A DNA stretch of 64,000 nt from JAXDBM01 sp963709485. Lineage in GTDB: Bacteria > Desulfobacterota > Syntrophia > Syntrophales > Fen-1087. Every line of letters begins with the position of its first letter. Position 1 is the stretch's first letter. The translations under genes were made by a program, and so were the position numbers. Of this stretch, positions 31,865 through 40,793 are shown in pieces. The DNA lies in the NCBI GenBank assembly GCA_963709485.1, contig CAVPWE010000004.1:24397-88396 (forward strand), given 5' to 3'. The notes beneath the pieces are model-generated. The model did not search any database, was not told where the DNA came from, and saw nothing but the letters and a program-made list of their open reading frames with translations.

Positions 31865-33064
31865 TCATGGTTTGTTTTCTGATTTCAGCGCGTCGTAAAT
31901 TTCCTTCAGGGCAACGTTCTTTTCCCCGGCGAGCCTCTTGCAGTCCTCGTACTCCGGCTTGGATTTGATTCTTCGACCCCGGAAGCAGGCGTGCTTCACG
32001 GAGACCTCCCCGTATTGGGTGGTCTGCCGGGAATATTCTTTCCGCAGCACGGCCTTGGAAACGGGGTAAACCCTCAGGCCGAAGGTCGAGGTCTGCAGCC
32101 AGAAAACCGCCTCCATGGCCTCCCTCTCTTCGGCCGCGCAAAGGACGCTGATTTTCACGGCCGGCCGCGATTTTTTCATGATGACAGGGGTGAGGAATAC
32201 GTCCTGGGCGCCGCCGGCCAGGAAGGCATCCATGATGAAATCGTACATCTCGGGGTTCATGTCGTCGATGTTGCATTCCATCATGATGGCGTCCTGCCTG
32301 GAAACGTCACCGGCAACGGACTCCTGTTCCATTTCTCCGAGAAAAACACGGAGAACATTCGGAATTTCCCCGTTTCTCTGTCCAATTCCGTAGCCTGTTT
32401 TCGTCGGGGTGAATCGAATCTGATCCGTAAACCGGTCCACCGTCGCCGCCAGAATGGCCGCCCCGGTCGGCGTGGTGGATTCAAAGGGGACAGCCCCCGT
32501 TTTGACGGGGATCCCCCTGAGGATTTCAGCCGTTGCCGGCGCGGGAACGGGCAATATCCCATGATCGCAACGGACAAGGCCGCCCCCCGTTTGCACGGCC
32601 GAAGAAAGGATCCGGTCGGCCTTTAAATGATCGAGACAGATCGCTGCGCCGACAATGTCGACAACGGAATCGACGGCCCCGACCTCATGGAAATGGACGT
32701 CTTCGATCCTGCGGCCGTGAACCTTCGCCTCGGCCTCGGCCAGCTTTTCGAATATATTCAGGCTGACCGCTTTGACAGACTCGGACAGGTCGCATTCACG
32801 GATCAGTTTGACGATGTCCGCGAACCTCCTGTGGCCGGTGTGCCGGCCCGGGGAGGCATCCCGTCCGGGCAAAAGCAGGACATCCACCCTTGTGCCCGCG
32901 ATGCCGCGGCGGTGGTCTTTTTTGATGCCGATTTCATATCCGCCGATGTTCAGTTTTTTCAGTTCGCCGGTCAGGTATTCCGGGTCAACGCCGAGGTCGA
33001 TCATGGCGCCGAGGTTCATATCCCCGCTGATTCCGGCAAAACAGTCGTAATAGAGTATTTTCAT
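31865..33064 (-). CDS. larC: nickel insertion protein LarC
   Basis: A 399-residue LarC (cyclometallase) which inserts Ni into the pincer cofactor using CTP. The opening MKILYYDCFAGISGDMNLGAM and the segments VHFHEVGAVDSVVDIVGAA, GGGLVRCDHGILPVPAPATAEIL, ESTTPTGAAILA and ECNIDDMNPEMYDFIMD are typical. The start is chosen at the ATG at 33064, 10 bases after AGAGAGG; the ATG three codons earlier is too close to that box. LarC often is split by a programmed frameshift (LarC1/C2), but here it is a single frame. It precedes larB. Confidence 0.93.
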   Translation of the reverse strand: MKILYYDCFAGISGDMNLGAMIDLGVDPEYLTGELKKLNIGGYEIGIKKDHRRGIAGTRVDVLLLPGRDASPGRHTGHRRFADIVKLIRECDLSESVKAVSLNIFEKLAEAEAKVHGRRIEDVHFHEVGAVDSVVDIVGAAICLDHLKADRILSSAVQTGGGLVRCDHGILPVPAPATAEILRGIPVKTGAVPFESTTPTGAAILAATVDRFTDQIRFTPTKTGYGIGQRNGEIPNVLRVFLGEMEQESVAGDVSRQDAIMMECNIDDMNPEMYDFIMDAFLAGGAQDVFLTPVIMKKSRPAVKISVLCAAEEREAMEAVFWLQTSTFGLRVYPVSKAVLRKEYSRQTTQYGEVSVKHACFRGRRIKSKPEYEDCKRLAGEKNVALKEIYDALKSENKP

Positions 33065-33243
33065 GTTTCCCATGCCTCTCTGGTTAGAGATTTATTCTAA
33101 CACGTTCCCGCGCCCGGCGACAACCGGTATTGTGAAAGGGTCTCCGCCCGGTCTCAAGGAATGGATGGAAGGGGATTTTAAGAAGGGAATTCACCGCACG
33201 CGGCGCTTTACGGGAACGTGAAGATGCGCTATGAGGCAAAATC

Positions 33244-34314
33244 ATGGCGGTGTGGATAATGATGAAGAAGGGAATGCAGACGGCAAAACGCCTGATGATG
33301 GTCTGGGTGATCCTGGCTCTCCTTCCGGCCGGGCTTCTGTGCGCGCAAAAGGATTCGACGTCCCTGCCGGGCCAGGCCCCGCGCGGCCCGCGGGAGATGC
33401 TCGCGTCGGAAATCGGGCGGCTGGCCCGGCTGTCCGGCGGCGTCGTGGGGGTCAGCGCCATTCATATCGAATCGCAAAAGCGCATTTCCGTCAACGGCCG
33501 GGAACGCTTTCCCATGGCCAGCGCCTACAAGATTCCCATCGCGGTTCAGCTGATGACCCTCGTGGACCGCGGTGAACTGGAGTGGAACCGCATGGTCGAC
33601 ATCCGGGAGACGGATCTGCGGCCCGGAAGCGGCGTCCTTGCGAAGCTTTTTAACAGGCCGGGACTCGTCGTTTCCCTTCGGAATCTTTTTGAGATCATGA
33701 TGGTGGTCAGCGACAATACGGCCACCGACGCGCTCCTTTCGGCTGCGGGCGGCCCCGGCGCCGTTACCCGCCGGATGAAGGCGATCGGCATCGGCGACAT
33801 CGATGTCAGCCGCTCCGTGATCGAAATGATTGCCGCTTCTTCCGGTATTCAAAAGCTGCCGCCCGACACGACGCCCGCGCGGTTCGATCGGCTGGAAAGG
33901 GAGGCGGACCCGGGCGTGAAGAAAAAAATGAGAAGGCAGTTCGACGCGGACGGACGGGATACCGCAACGCCCGACGCAATGGTGTCTCTCCTGCAGGGCA
34001 TTTACCGGGGGGATTTTCTGAAAACGGAGAGCGCGGGCATGCTCCTCGATGCCATGCAGCGGAGCCAGACCGGAGAAGCGCGCTTGAAGGGAATGCTGCC
34101 CCCCGGAACGCCCGTTGCCCACAAGAGCGGCACGCTGGGCGGTTCGACAAACGATGTCGGCGTGATTACCCTTCCCGATGACGGCGGGCACGTGGCGATC
34201 GCGATTTTCGTCAAGGCGTCAAAAAGAGAGGCGCCGGAGCGGGAAAAGGCGATTGCCGAGATTGCCAGGGCCGTTTATGACTTCTACCTCTTCGGATGCC
34301 CGGCATCGCCCTGA
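33244..34314 (+). CDS. class A beta-lactamase-like serine hydrolase
   Basis: A 356-residue exported protein with signal peptide (LMMVWVILALLPAGLLCAQ). It has the class A signature SxxK at Ser93-Lys96 (PMASAYKIPI), SDN at 156-158 (VVSDNTATDALL) and KSG at 294-296 (AHKSGTLGG) where KTG is usual. The candidate for the omega-loop Glu (E194) is not certain. Family members hydrolyse beta-lactams or act as peptidoglycan-related hydrolases. It is longer than TEM-type enzymes, with a linker after the signal peptide and insertion between 195 and 240. No regulator is adjacent; native function uncertain. Confidence 0.8.
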   Translation: MAVWIMMKKGMQTAKRLMMVWVILALLPAGLLCAQKDSTSLPGQAPRGPREMLASEIGRLARLSGGVVGVSAIHIESQKRISVNGRERFPMASAYKIPIAVQLMTLVDRGELEWNRMVDIRETDLRPGSGVLAKLFNRPGLVVSLRNLFEIMMVVSDNTATDALLSAAGGPGAVTRRMKAIGIGDIDVSRSVIEMIAASSGIQKLPPDTTPARFDRLEREADPGVKKKMRRQFDADGRDTATPDAMVSLLQGIYRGDFLKTESAGMLLDAMQRSQTGEARLKGMLPPGTPVAHKSGTLGGSTNDVGVITLPDDGGHVAIAIFVKASKREAPEREKAIAEIARAVYDFYLFGCPASP

Positions 34315-34333
34315 ACGGGCCATTGCCGCGCCT

Positions 34334-36572
34334 TCAGGCGCACTCGCTGTAGCCGCACAGACGGCAGACCGCGCAACCCCCTTCGTGTTCGACGCTGCCG
34401 CCGCAGTCCGGGCAGGCGCCCTTCAGGAACTGGACCGCTTCTTTCTCCGTCTTGAAGCCGTTGGCCGACATGTGCGACTGAATCGCCTTGGCCACGGCAT
34501 CGGCGCAGGAGAGGATCTTGTTCTCACCGAAACCGGAGGGCGAATGGCAGGAGATTCCCTGGAGCTGCTTGATGACCTGCCTGGCCTGGACGCCGCTCCG
34601 CCAGGCCAGTGAAACCATTCTCCCGATGGCTTCGCTCTGCGACGCCGCACAGCCGCCGGCCTTTCCCATGGTGGTGAAGAGCTCGAACAGGCCGGTGGTG
34701 TCCTCGTTGACGGTGACGTACAGCGGCCCGCAGCCGGTCTGCATCTGGTATGTCCAGCCTTTGAGGGCCTTGGGGCGTTCCCGCTTGAAAACCTTTTTCT
34801 CCTCGTCCCCGGCACGGGGCGCCTGCTCCTCTCCCTTTCCGGTGGACAGGACCTGCTCGTCCCGCGAGCCGTCCCGGTAGATCGTTACTCCCTTGCAGTC
34901 CAGCTTGTAGGCCAGCCGGTACACGTTGGCGACATCGTCGATCGCTGCGCTGTTTGCGAAGTTCACCGTCTTGCTGACGGCGTTGTCCGTATGTTTCTGG
35001 AAAGCCGCCTGCATCTCGATGTGGACTTCCGGCGGTGATATCGTGCGCCGTGACGAAGATCCTGCGGACGTCCGCGGGGATTTCTTCCATGTCCCGGACG
35101 GAGCCGTGCTCGGGCAATCCGCTGCATCAGCTCCGGCGAGTAAAATCCCCGTTCCTTGGCGATTTTTTCAAACTGGGGATGGACTTCCACCAGGATGTTC
35201 GTTGTCCATGACCTGCCGGATGTAGGAGACGGCAAAAATGCGGTTCCACCCCGGAAGAGGAATTGGCGATGATCGAGATCGTGCCGGTCGGGGCAATGGT
35301 GGTGACGGTGGCGTTGCGGATCGGGGGGTCGCCCCGCTGGTCGTAGAGGGAACCCTTGAAGTTCGGGAAAGCGCCCCTTTTCTTTGCCAGCTCTCGCGAT
35401 GCGGCATGGCCGTCGATCGTTGATAAACCCCATGATCTTGTCGGCCAGCTCGATCGCCTCCGCCGAGTTGTAGGGGATTCCGAGCAGGATCAGCATGTCG
35501 GCCCACCCCATGAGCCCGAGGCCGATTTTTCGGTTGCCGAAGGTCATCTCTGGCGATCTGGGGCAGGGGATAGTTGTTCACCTCGATGACATTGTCGAGA
35601 AAATGGACGGCCAGCTCCGCGACATCCTTCGAAGCCGCTTCCAGTCACGCCGCCGTCTGTGGACCATGCGGGCCAGATTGATCGATCCCAGATTGCAGGA
35701 TTCATAGGGCAGGAGCGGCTGTTCCCCGCAGGGGTTGGTGGATTCGATCATCGCCCACGTGAGGGGTGGGGTTGTCCCGGTTGAGCCGGTCCAGAAAGAC
35801 AATGCCCGGCTCCCCGTTCTCCCAGGCCTGCGTCACGATCCGGTTGAAAACCTTGCGCGCGTTGAGCGTTCCCGCTGCCTGTCCGTTCCGGGGGTTGATC
35901 AGCTCGTAGTTCTCGTCCTGCTCCACGGCGCGCATGAAGACTTCCGGTAAGGCCGACGGAGATGTTGAAGTTGTTCAGCTGCTTCTGGTCGGCCTTGCAC
36001 ATGATGAAGTCCATGATGTCCGGGTGGTCGACCCGCAGGATCCCCATGTTGGCGCCGCGCCGGGTCCCGCCCTGCTTGATCGTTTCCGTGGCGATGTCGA
36101 AGACCCGCATGAAGGAGATCGGACCGCTGGAGACGCCGGTCGTGGTCATCACCACGTCGTTGGCCGGACGCAGCCGGGAAAAGGAGAACCCCGTGCCGCC
36201 GCCGGATTTGTGGATCAGGGCGGTGTACTTGACGGCGTCGAAGATCTCTTCCATGGAGTCCCCGACGGGCAGGACAAAGCAGGCGGAAAGCTGTCCCAGG
36301 TCGCGCCCGGCGTTCATGAGCGTCGGCGAGTTGGGCAGGAATTCGAGGCTCGCCATGACCTGAAAGAAAGCTTCCGCGAGCCTGGCGGTCTCCGCCTTGC
36401 GGTTGAAGATCTTGTCGGCCGCTGCGATCGTCTGGGCAACGCGCCGGAACATGTGGATCGGGGTTTCCAGGACTTTGCCTTCCGTGTCGCGCTTCAGATA
36501 ACGCCTTTGCAGGACCGTCAGGGCATTTTTGGATAACCGGGAAACCGGCGGGGAGGAAATCTTTTTTGACAT
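34334..36572 (-). pseudogene. nrdJ: adenosylcobalamin-dependent ribonucleoside-diphosphate reductase, interrupted by many frameshifts
   Basis: The reading frame starts well at 36572 (SRLSKNALTVLQRRYLKRD, PNSPTLMNAGRDLGQLSACFVLP, TGFSFSRLRPANDVV, QGGTRRGANMGILRVDHPDI) and ends well at 34334 with a Cys-rich tail (ACPDCGGSVEHEGGCAVCRLCGYSECA). Between about 35950 and 35040 the conserved protein jumps frame at about 35945, 35765, 35645, 35548, 35420, 35245, 35205, 35118 and 35040. Pieces include NPCGEQPLLPYESCNLGSINLARM, KIGLGLMGWADML, APTGTISIIANSSSG and VRRIFVTAHDIT. Each break is explained by one or a few single-base indels. The enzyme reduces ribonucleotides with B12. It is either a recent pseudogene or, more likely, locally erroneous sequence. 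Confidence 0.85.
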
Positions 36573-36635
36573 GTCTGAAATCTCCTGAGAATGGGCTGAG
36601 CGAAGAATGCTTGCATCAATAAAAATGCGATTGCG

Positions 36636-36683
36636 ACACTATATGTTGTATGGCGGATGGTATTTGACCACAACATGTAGATT
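36636..36683. promoter_or_regulatory. tandem NrdR boxes upstream of nrdJ
   Basis: Box 1 ACACTATATGTTGTAT (36636-36651) and box 2 CCACAACATGTAGATT (36668-36683) match the NrdR consensus acaCwAtATaTwGtgt. They are 32 bases apart centre to centre, the usual three-turn spacing. NrdR represses ribonucleotide reductase genes when dATP is plentiful. Confidence 0.85.
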
Positions 36684-36690
36684 CTGTCAA
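36662..36690 (-). promoter_or_regulatory. nrdJ promoter overlapping NrdR box 2
   Basis: TTGACA (36690-36685) and TCAAAT (36667-36662) are 17 bases apart on the minus strand, about 90 bases before the nrdJ start. NrdR box 2 fills the spacer, which fits repression by promoter occlusion. Confidence 0.65.
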
Positions 36691-36733
36691 TAAATAATTC
36701 AAAAAAATTTCTCTGTGATGAAAATTCCGGAAA

Positions 36734-36770
36734 AGGCCGTATTCCTGCGGTTTTTCATACGGTCAAAAGA
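36734..36770 (-). terminator. weak hairpin after the processing protease gene
   Basis: CCGTAT/ATACGG can pair around a 17-base loop and is followed on the minus strand by CCTTTTCC. It lies in the gap between the end of the protease gene and the nrdJ promoter, but the stem is short. Confidence 0.3.
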
Positions 36771-36850
36771 TTTTTCCAGGAGGGGTGTCAGGGATAATAC
36801 GGGACGATGCCGCCGCCTTCAAAGGCCCGCCGCATGATCGATGCCGGCAT

Positions 36851-38341
36851 TCACCGGTCCCGCGCTCCTGCCGTATTGTACGCCTGAAGCCCCTTCCGCA
36901 GGTCTCCGGCGGCAACGGTCATTCGAAGCAGCTTGAGGCCGGCTTGCAGCTGCACTTCCCGATTCGATTCGATATCATTGGAATGATTTGCGTTTTTCTT
37001 GTTTTTCTCCTTTGCAATCTTCCCGTTCACGAAATCCTTCAGGTCCTTTTCCCGCAGGCCCTGGATTTTTCCGACCTGCAGGTCGGGGGTGATGCCCTTT
37101 TCATGCACCGATCGTCCGTTCGGCGTGTAGTATCTGGCTGTTGTCAGCTTCATGGCATGACCCTCATCGAGGGGATAGACCGTCTGCACCGAACCCTTCC
37201 CGAATGTCTGCGTTCCCACAACCAGGGCCTTGCGGTTTTCCTGCAGGGCGCCCGATACGATTTCAGCCGCGCTCGCCGATCCCTCATTGACCAGAATAAC
37301 GATGGGGTAGGCGGGCTCATCGCCTTGATTGCGGGCCCTTGCCCGGATCTCCGATCTCCGGTTGCGCCCCTTCGTCGATACGATGACTCCCGATTTCATA
37401 AAATGATCGGAGACCTTGATTGCCTGATCCAGAAGTCCGCCGGGATTGTTTCGCATGTCGAGAAGAAGGCCCCGGATCGGCCCCTGTTTCGCATTCATCT
37501 CGCGCAGGGCCGCCTGCAGCTCGTCGATGGTGTTTTCCTGAAATGAAGACAGGCGGATGTAACCGATTTGATCCTCATAAAGTTTGGGCTTGACGGTTTT
37601 GATGTTGATCATGTTGCGGGTGATGGTTACGTCCTTGATCTTGTCCGTGTTCTTGCGCCTGATCGCCAGTTTCACGCGGGTGTTCTTGGGACCGCGGATT
37701 TTTCTCACCGCTTCCAGCGCCGTCATTCCGCGGGTCGGTTCGCCGTTGATCCGGACAATCTGGTCCCCGGTCTTGAGGCCGGCGTAAAACGCGGGTGTGT
37801 CGTCAATGGGTGACACCACCGTGATCACCCCGTTCTGCAGCGTAATTTCCGCACCGATCCCGCCGAAACTGCCCTGCAGATCCGAGTTGAGCTCTTTGTA
37901 CATCTGTGCGGTCATGAACCCGGAATGCGGATCGAGTGCGCTCAGCAGGATCGCCAGAACGATCTGTTCGTCGTTCTGATAATTCCTGTAAAGCTTTTTC
38001 AGGTCTTTTTCGGGAACGCAAGCCTGCACGATCTGCTCAAGCTGCCGGACATTGGATGCCTGATTCTGTTTCATGACCTGGAAATCCATTTCTTTTTTGG
38101 AACAGGCAATCCGATATGCTTCCGCTCCCCGCTCCGCAACCCGGATCTTTCCGGGAAAGTCAACGGACACGTGCCGCAGGGCATCCCGGTAAAGCGTCGA
38201 ATAATTGACCGGTTCCACATAATGGGCGTCGATGTACTCGAAGACCCTGCTGACCGTTTTCGTGCCGGCATCGGCCGCCGTGGCGCAGAAAAACAGGGTT
38301 GCGATCGCCAACAGGCTGATTCTTTTCGTCTTTTTTTTCAT
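36851..38341 (-). CDS. carboxyl-terminal processing protease (S41 family)
   Basis: A 496-residue exported protease with signal peptide (ISLLAIATLFFCATAADA). An N-terminal helical part is followed by a PDZ domain (GSFGGIGAEITLQNGVITVVSPIDDTPAFYAGLKTGDQIVRING) and the S41 catalytic domain, with the Ser in VNEGSASAAEIVSG and the Lys in GTQTFGKGSVQTVYPL. It cleaves the C-terminus of periplasmic proteins. The C-terminal 80 residues are Lys/Asn-rich. Ends 278 bases before nrdJ, in the same orientation, but the NrdR promoter shows separate transcription. Confidence 0.93.
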   Translation of the reverse strand: MKKKTKRISLLAIATLFFCATAADAGTKTVSRVFEYIDAHYVEPVNYSTLYRDALRHVSVDFPGKIRVAERGAEAYRIACSKKEMDFQVMKQNQASNVRQLEQIVQACVPEKDLKKLYRNYQNDEQIVLAILLSALDPHSGFMTAQMYKELNSDLQGSFGGIGAEITLQNGVITVVSPIDDTPAFYAGLKTGDQIVRINGEPTRGMTALEAVRKIRGPKNTRVKLAIRRKNTDKIKDVTITRNMINIKTVKPKLYEDQIGYIRLSSFQENTIDELQAALREMNAKQGPIRGLLLDMRNNPGGLLDQAIKVSDHFMKSGVIVSTKGRNRRSEIRARARNQGDEPAYPIVILVNEGSASAAEIVSGALQENRKALVVGTQTFGKGSVQTVYPLDEGHAMKLTTARYYTPNGRSVHEKGITPDLQVGKIQGLREKDLKDFVNGKIAKEKNKKNANHSNDIESNREVQLQAGLKLLRMTVAAGDLRKGLQAYNTAGARDR

Positions 38342-38515
38342 ATTCCCGAATTTTCTTCCCGAATCGGTTTAAATGCCGTTATCATAACATGCCGGCCTGC
38401 AATATGCCACCAAAAGGGGGCAGCCACCGGGAGGTTCATGGCGTTTCTTTTATCTTGAAATAATTTGGATTGAGTTGTAGACAAAATCACTGTCTGGACT
38501 GCTGGAGGCGTGACC

Positions 38516-39814
38516 ATGTATTGGGAAAAGGACATCGAAACCGTCGACCGGACCGCGTTGCAGGCCCTGCAGCTGGAGCGGCTCAAAGAAACGATCGGAA
38601 GGGCAGACAAGGCCCTGTATTATCAAAATGTTTTCCGGGAGCGGGGCATCGATGCCGCTTCCGTAAGGACGCTTCAGGATGTTGTAAAGATCCCCTTGAC
38701 TACCAAGGATGACCTCAGGGACCACTGGCCTTACGGGTTTCTGGCCGTGCCGAGGGATGCGCTGATCCGGATGCACTCGTCTTCCGGGACGACGGGACGG
38801 GCGATCGTCGTTTTCCACACGGCCGATGACATCGGCCACTGGACGAATATCGTTGCCCGCTCCATGTACATGACGGGGATGCGGAAACAGGACGTTTTTC
38901 AGAACATGATGACTTACGGCCTGTTTACCGGGGGGCTCGGCTTCCATTACGGCGCCGAGAAGATCGGAGCGCTGACGATTCCCGCGGGCGCCGGAAACAG
39001 CAAGCGCCAGATTCAGCTCATGCGGGATTTCGAAACGACGGTGGTCCATGTCATCCCCAGTTATGCCCTGCATTTGACGACGGTGTTCGGGGAACTCGGA
39101 GTGGATCCCCGGAAGGACACGAAATTGCGGATCGCCTTCATCGGCGCCGAACCCCATTCCGAGAAAATGCGTCTCAAGATCGAGGATTTCTACGGGTTCA
39201 AGGCCTTCAACTCCTACGGCCTTTCGGAGATGAACGGGCCCGGCGTGGCCTTTGAATGCCCCGTGCAGAACGGCCTGCATATCTGGGAAGATAATTTCCT
39301 GGTTGAAATCATCGATCCGGTCACCCTCAAACCGCTTCCGGACGGGGAGGAGGGGGAGTTGGTCCTGACGACGCTGCTCCGGGACGGGATGCCGATCCTG
39401 AGGTATCGGACAAAAGACCTGACCCGGATCATTCCCGGTTCCTGCGAATGCGGCCGGACGCACCGGCGCATCGAGAGGATCAAAGGCCGGACGGACGACA
39501 TGATGATCCTCAAAGGGGTGAACATCTTTCCCATCCAGATCGAGAAGAAGCTGATGGAAATTCCCGGTGTCGGGAACAACTTCCTCATCGTTCTGGAGCG
39601 GGAGGGCTTCAACGACCTCATGACCATCAAGGTCGAGGTCAGCCAGTCGTTTTTTGCCGGAGACCTCAGACAGCTGGAATCGCTTCGCCGCAAGATCGTG
39701 GAGGAGTTGAAAGGCGACATTCTGATTACGCCCAAGGTTGATCTTGTCGAACCGGACAGCCTGCCGAAAAGCGAGGGCAAGGCCAGGCGGGTCATCGACA
39801 ACCGGAAGGAATAG
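38516..39814 (+). CDS. paaK: phenylacetate-CoA ligase
   Basis: A 432-residue AMP-forming ligase of the PaaK type, activating phenylacetate or another arylacetate to its CoA ester. Features are the N-terminal YYQNVFRERGID, the phosphate-binding loop SSSGTTGRAIVV, AGAGNSKRQIQLMRDFETTVVHVIPSYAL, FNSYGLSEMNGPGVAFEC, the hinge region RYRTKDLTRII and the C-terminal KGRTDDMMILKGVNIFPIQIE. The start is the ATG at 38516, seven bases after GGAGG, rather than the GTG at 38510. It forms an operon with the ACT protein (20-base gap), a pairing usually associated with indolepyruvate oxidation of aromatic amino acids. Confidence 0.95.
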   Translation: MYWEKDIETVDRTALQALQLERLKETIGRADKALYYQNVFRERGIDAASVRTLQDVVKIPLTTKDDLRDHWPYGFLAVPRDALIRMHSSSGTTGRAIVVFHTADDIGHWTNIVARSMYMTGMRKQDVFQNMMTYGLFTGGLGFHYGAEKIGALTIPAGAGNSKRQIQLMRDFETTVVHVIPSYALHLTTVFGELGVDPRKDTKLRIAFIGAEPHSEKMRLKIEDFYGFKAFNSYGLSEMNGPGVAFECPVQNGLHIWEDNFLVEIIDPVTLKPLPDGEEGELVLTTLLRDGMPILRYRTKDLTRIIPGSCECGRTHRRIERIKGRTDDMMILKGVNIFPIQIEKKLMEIPGVGNNFLIVLEREGFNDLMTIKVEVSQSFFAGDLRQLESLRRKIVEELKGDILITPKVDLVEPDSLPKSEGKARRVIDNRKE

Positions 39815-39833
39815 GGAAGGGGCAGGAGGCCAT

Positions 39834-40289
39834 ATGATTGCAAAGCAGTTGTCCATTTTTGCGGAGAACAAACCCGGAAAGCTCGCGGCGGTCACAGCTG
39901 TTCTGGCCCGGGAAAAAATCAGCATACGGGCGACCACTATCTCCACTTCGGACACGTTCGGCGTGATCAACCTCATTGTCGACGATCCCGGGCGCGCGCA
40001 GGCCGCGCTGACGAAGGCCGGGATGATGGTCCGCCTGCGGGATGTCCTGGCCGTGCTGATCGACGACCGGCCGGGCGGTCTGGACAGGCTGACCCAGCTT
40101 CTTTTCAGGGAGAATATCAATGTCAACAACGCCTACGGCTTCGTCCTGGAGAGCCGGGAGAAGGCCGTGTTCGTGGTCGACGTGGACCAGGTCGACAAGG
40201 CCCTGAAGATCATCGAGAAGAACGGATTCAAGACCCTCGACGAGGCGGGACTGTCCGCCATCGAGCCTTTTCACTACATGAAATACTGA
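39834..40289 (+). CDS. tandem-ACT-domain protein
   Basis: A 151-residue cytosolic protein with two ACT domains (residues 3-70, KQLSIFAENKPGKLAAVTAVLAREKISIRA, and 71-140, LAVLIDDRPGGLDRLTQLLFRENINVNNAYGF). ACT domains bind amino acids; this arrangement commonly sits next to paaK and aryl-pyruvate oxidoreductases, so it is probably an aromatic amino acid sensor. It is behind GGCAGGAGG, 20 bases after paaK. It may control the ligase allosterically, though this is inferred. Confidence 0.88.
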   Translation: MIAKQLSIFAENKPGKLAAVTAVLAREKISIRATTISTSDTFGVINLIVDDPGRAQAALTKAGMMVRLRDVLAVLIDDRPGGLDRLTQLLFRENINVNNAYGFVLESREKAVFVVDVDQVDKALKIIEKNGFKTLDEAGLSAIEPFHYMKY

Positions 40290-40325
40290 TGATTGCCCCG
40301 GGGAATCGGAGAAGGAGGATCAGCC

Positions 40326-40760
40326 ATGACGCACCATGATGCCGGACATTACAAGGCCAAGCACCCGGCGGACCGGACATTGAACGAGAAGGCCGCGGCA
40401 GCGGTCCGGGAAAAAGCCGGCGACGGCAAGATCAGCTGCGCCGAGGCCGCCCGCATTGCCGGGCGGCTGAAGATCAGCATGGCGGACGTGGGCGAGACGA
40501 TCGATCTTCTGGAGATTCACCTCGTGAAGTGCCAGCTCGGCCTCTTCGGATACAGCCCGGAGAAAATCATCGTCAAGCCCGCGGCGAAGGTGGCCCCCGA
40601 CCTGGAGGATGCCATCCGCGGCGCCCTGGTGAAAGGGCGCCTGTCCTGCGGAGCGGCATGGGAAATTGCCGATCGGACGGACAGGAGCCGGATGGATGTT
40701 TCGGCCGCCTGTGAAAAGCTGAAGATCAAGGTCAAGCCCTGCCAGCTCGGCGCCTTCTGA
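40326..40760 (+). CDS. hypothetical protein with two CQLG repeats
   Basis: A 144-residue soluble protein built from two related units. Unit 1 is KISCAEAARIAGRLKISMADVGETIDLLEIHLVKCQLGLFG; unit 2 is RLSCGAAWEIADRTDRSRMDVSAACEKLKIKVKPCQLGAF. Each has one SC near the start and a KxCQLGxF at its end, so four Cys could bind metal. The helix pattern resembles a winged or simple HTH. It has a strong GGAGG site and lies 36 bases after the ACT gene, probably in the same operon. No function is known to me. Confidence 0.75.
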   Translation: MTHHDAGHYKAKHPADRTLNEKAAAAVREKAGDGKISCAEAARIAGRLKISMADVGETIDLLEIHLVKCQLGLFGYSPEKIIVKPAAKVAPDLEDAIRGALVKGRLSCGAAWEIADRTDRSRMDVSAACEKLKIKVKPCQLGAF

Positions 40761-40793
40761 GGCGCCGGAGACGGGCGTCAGCGGCGCGCAGGG

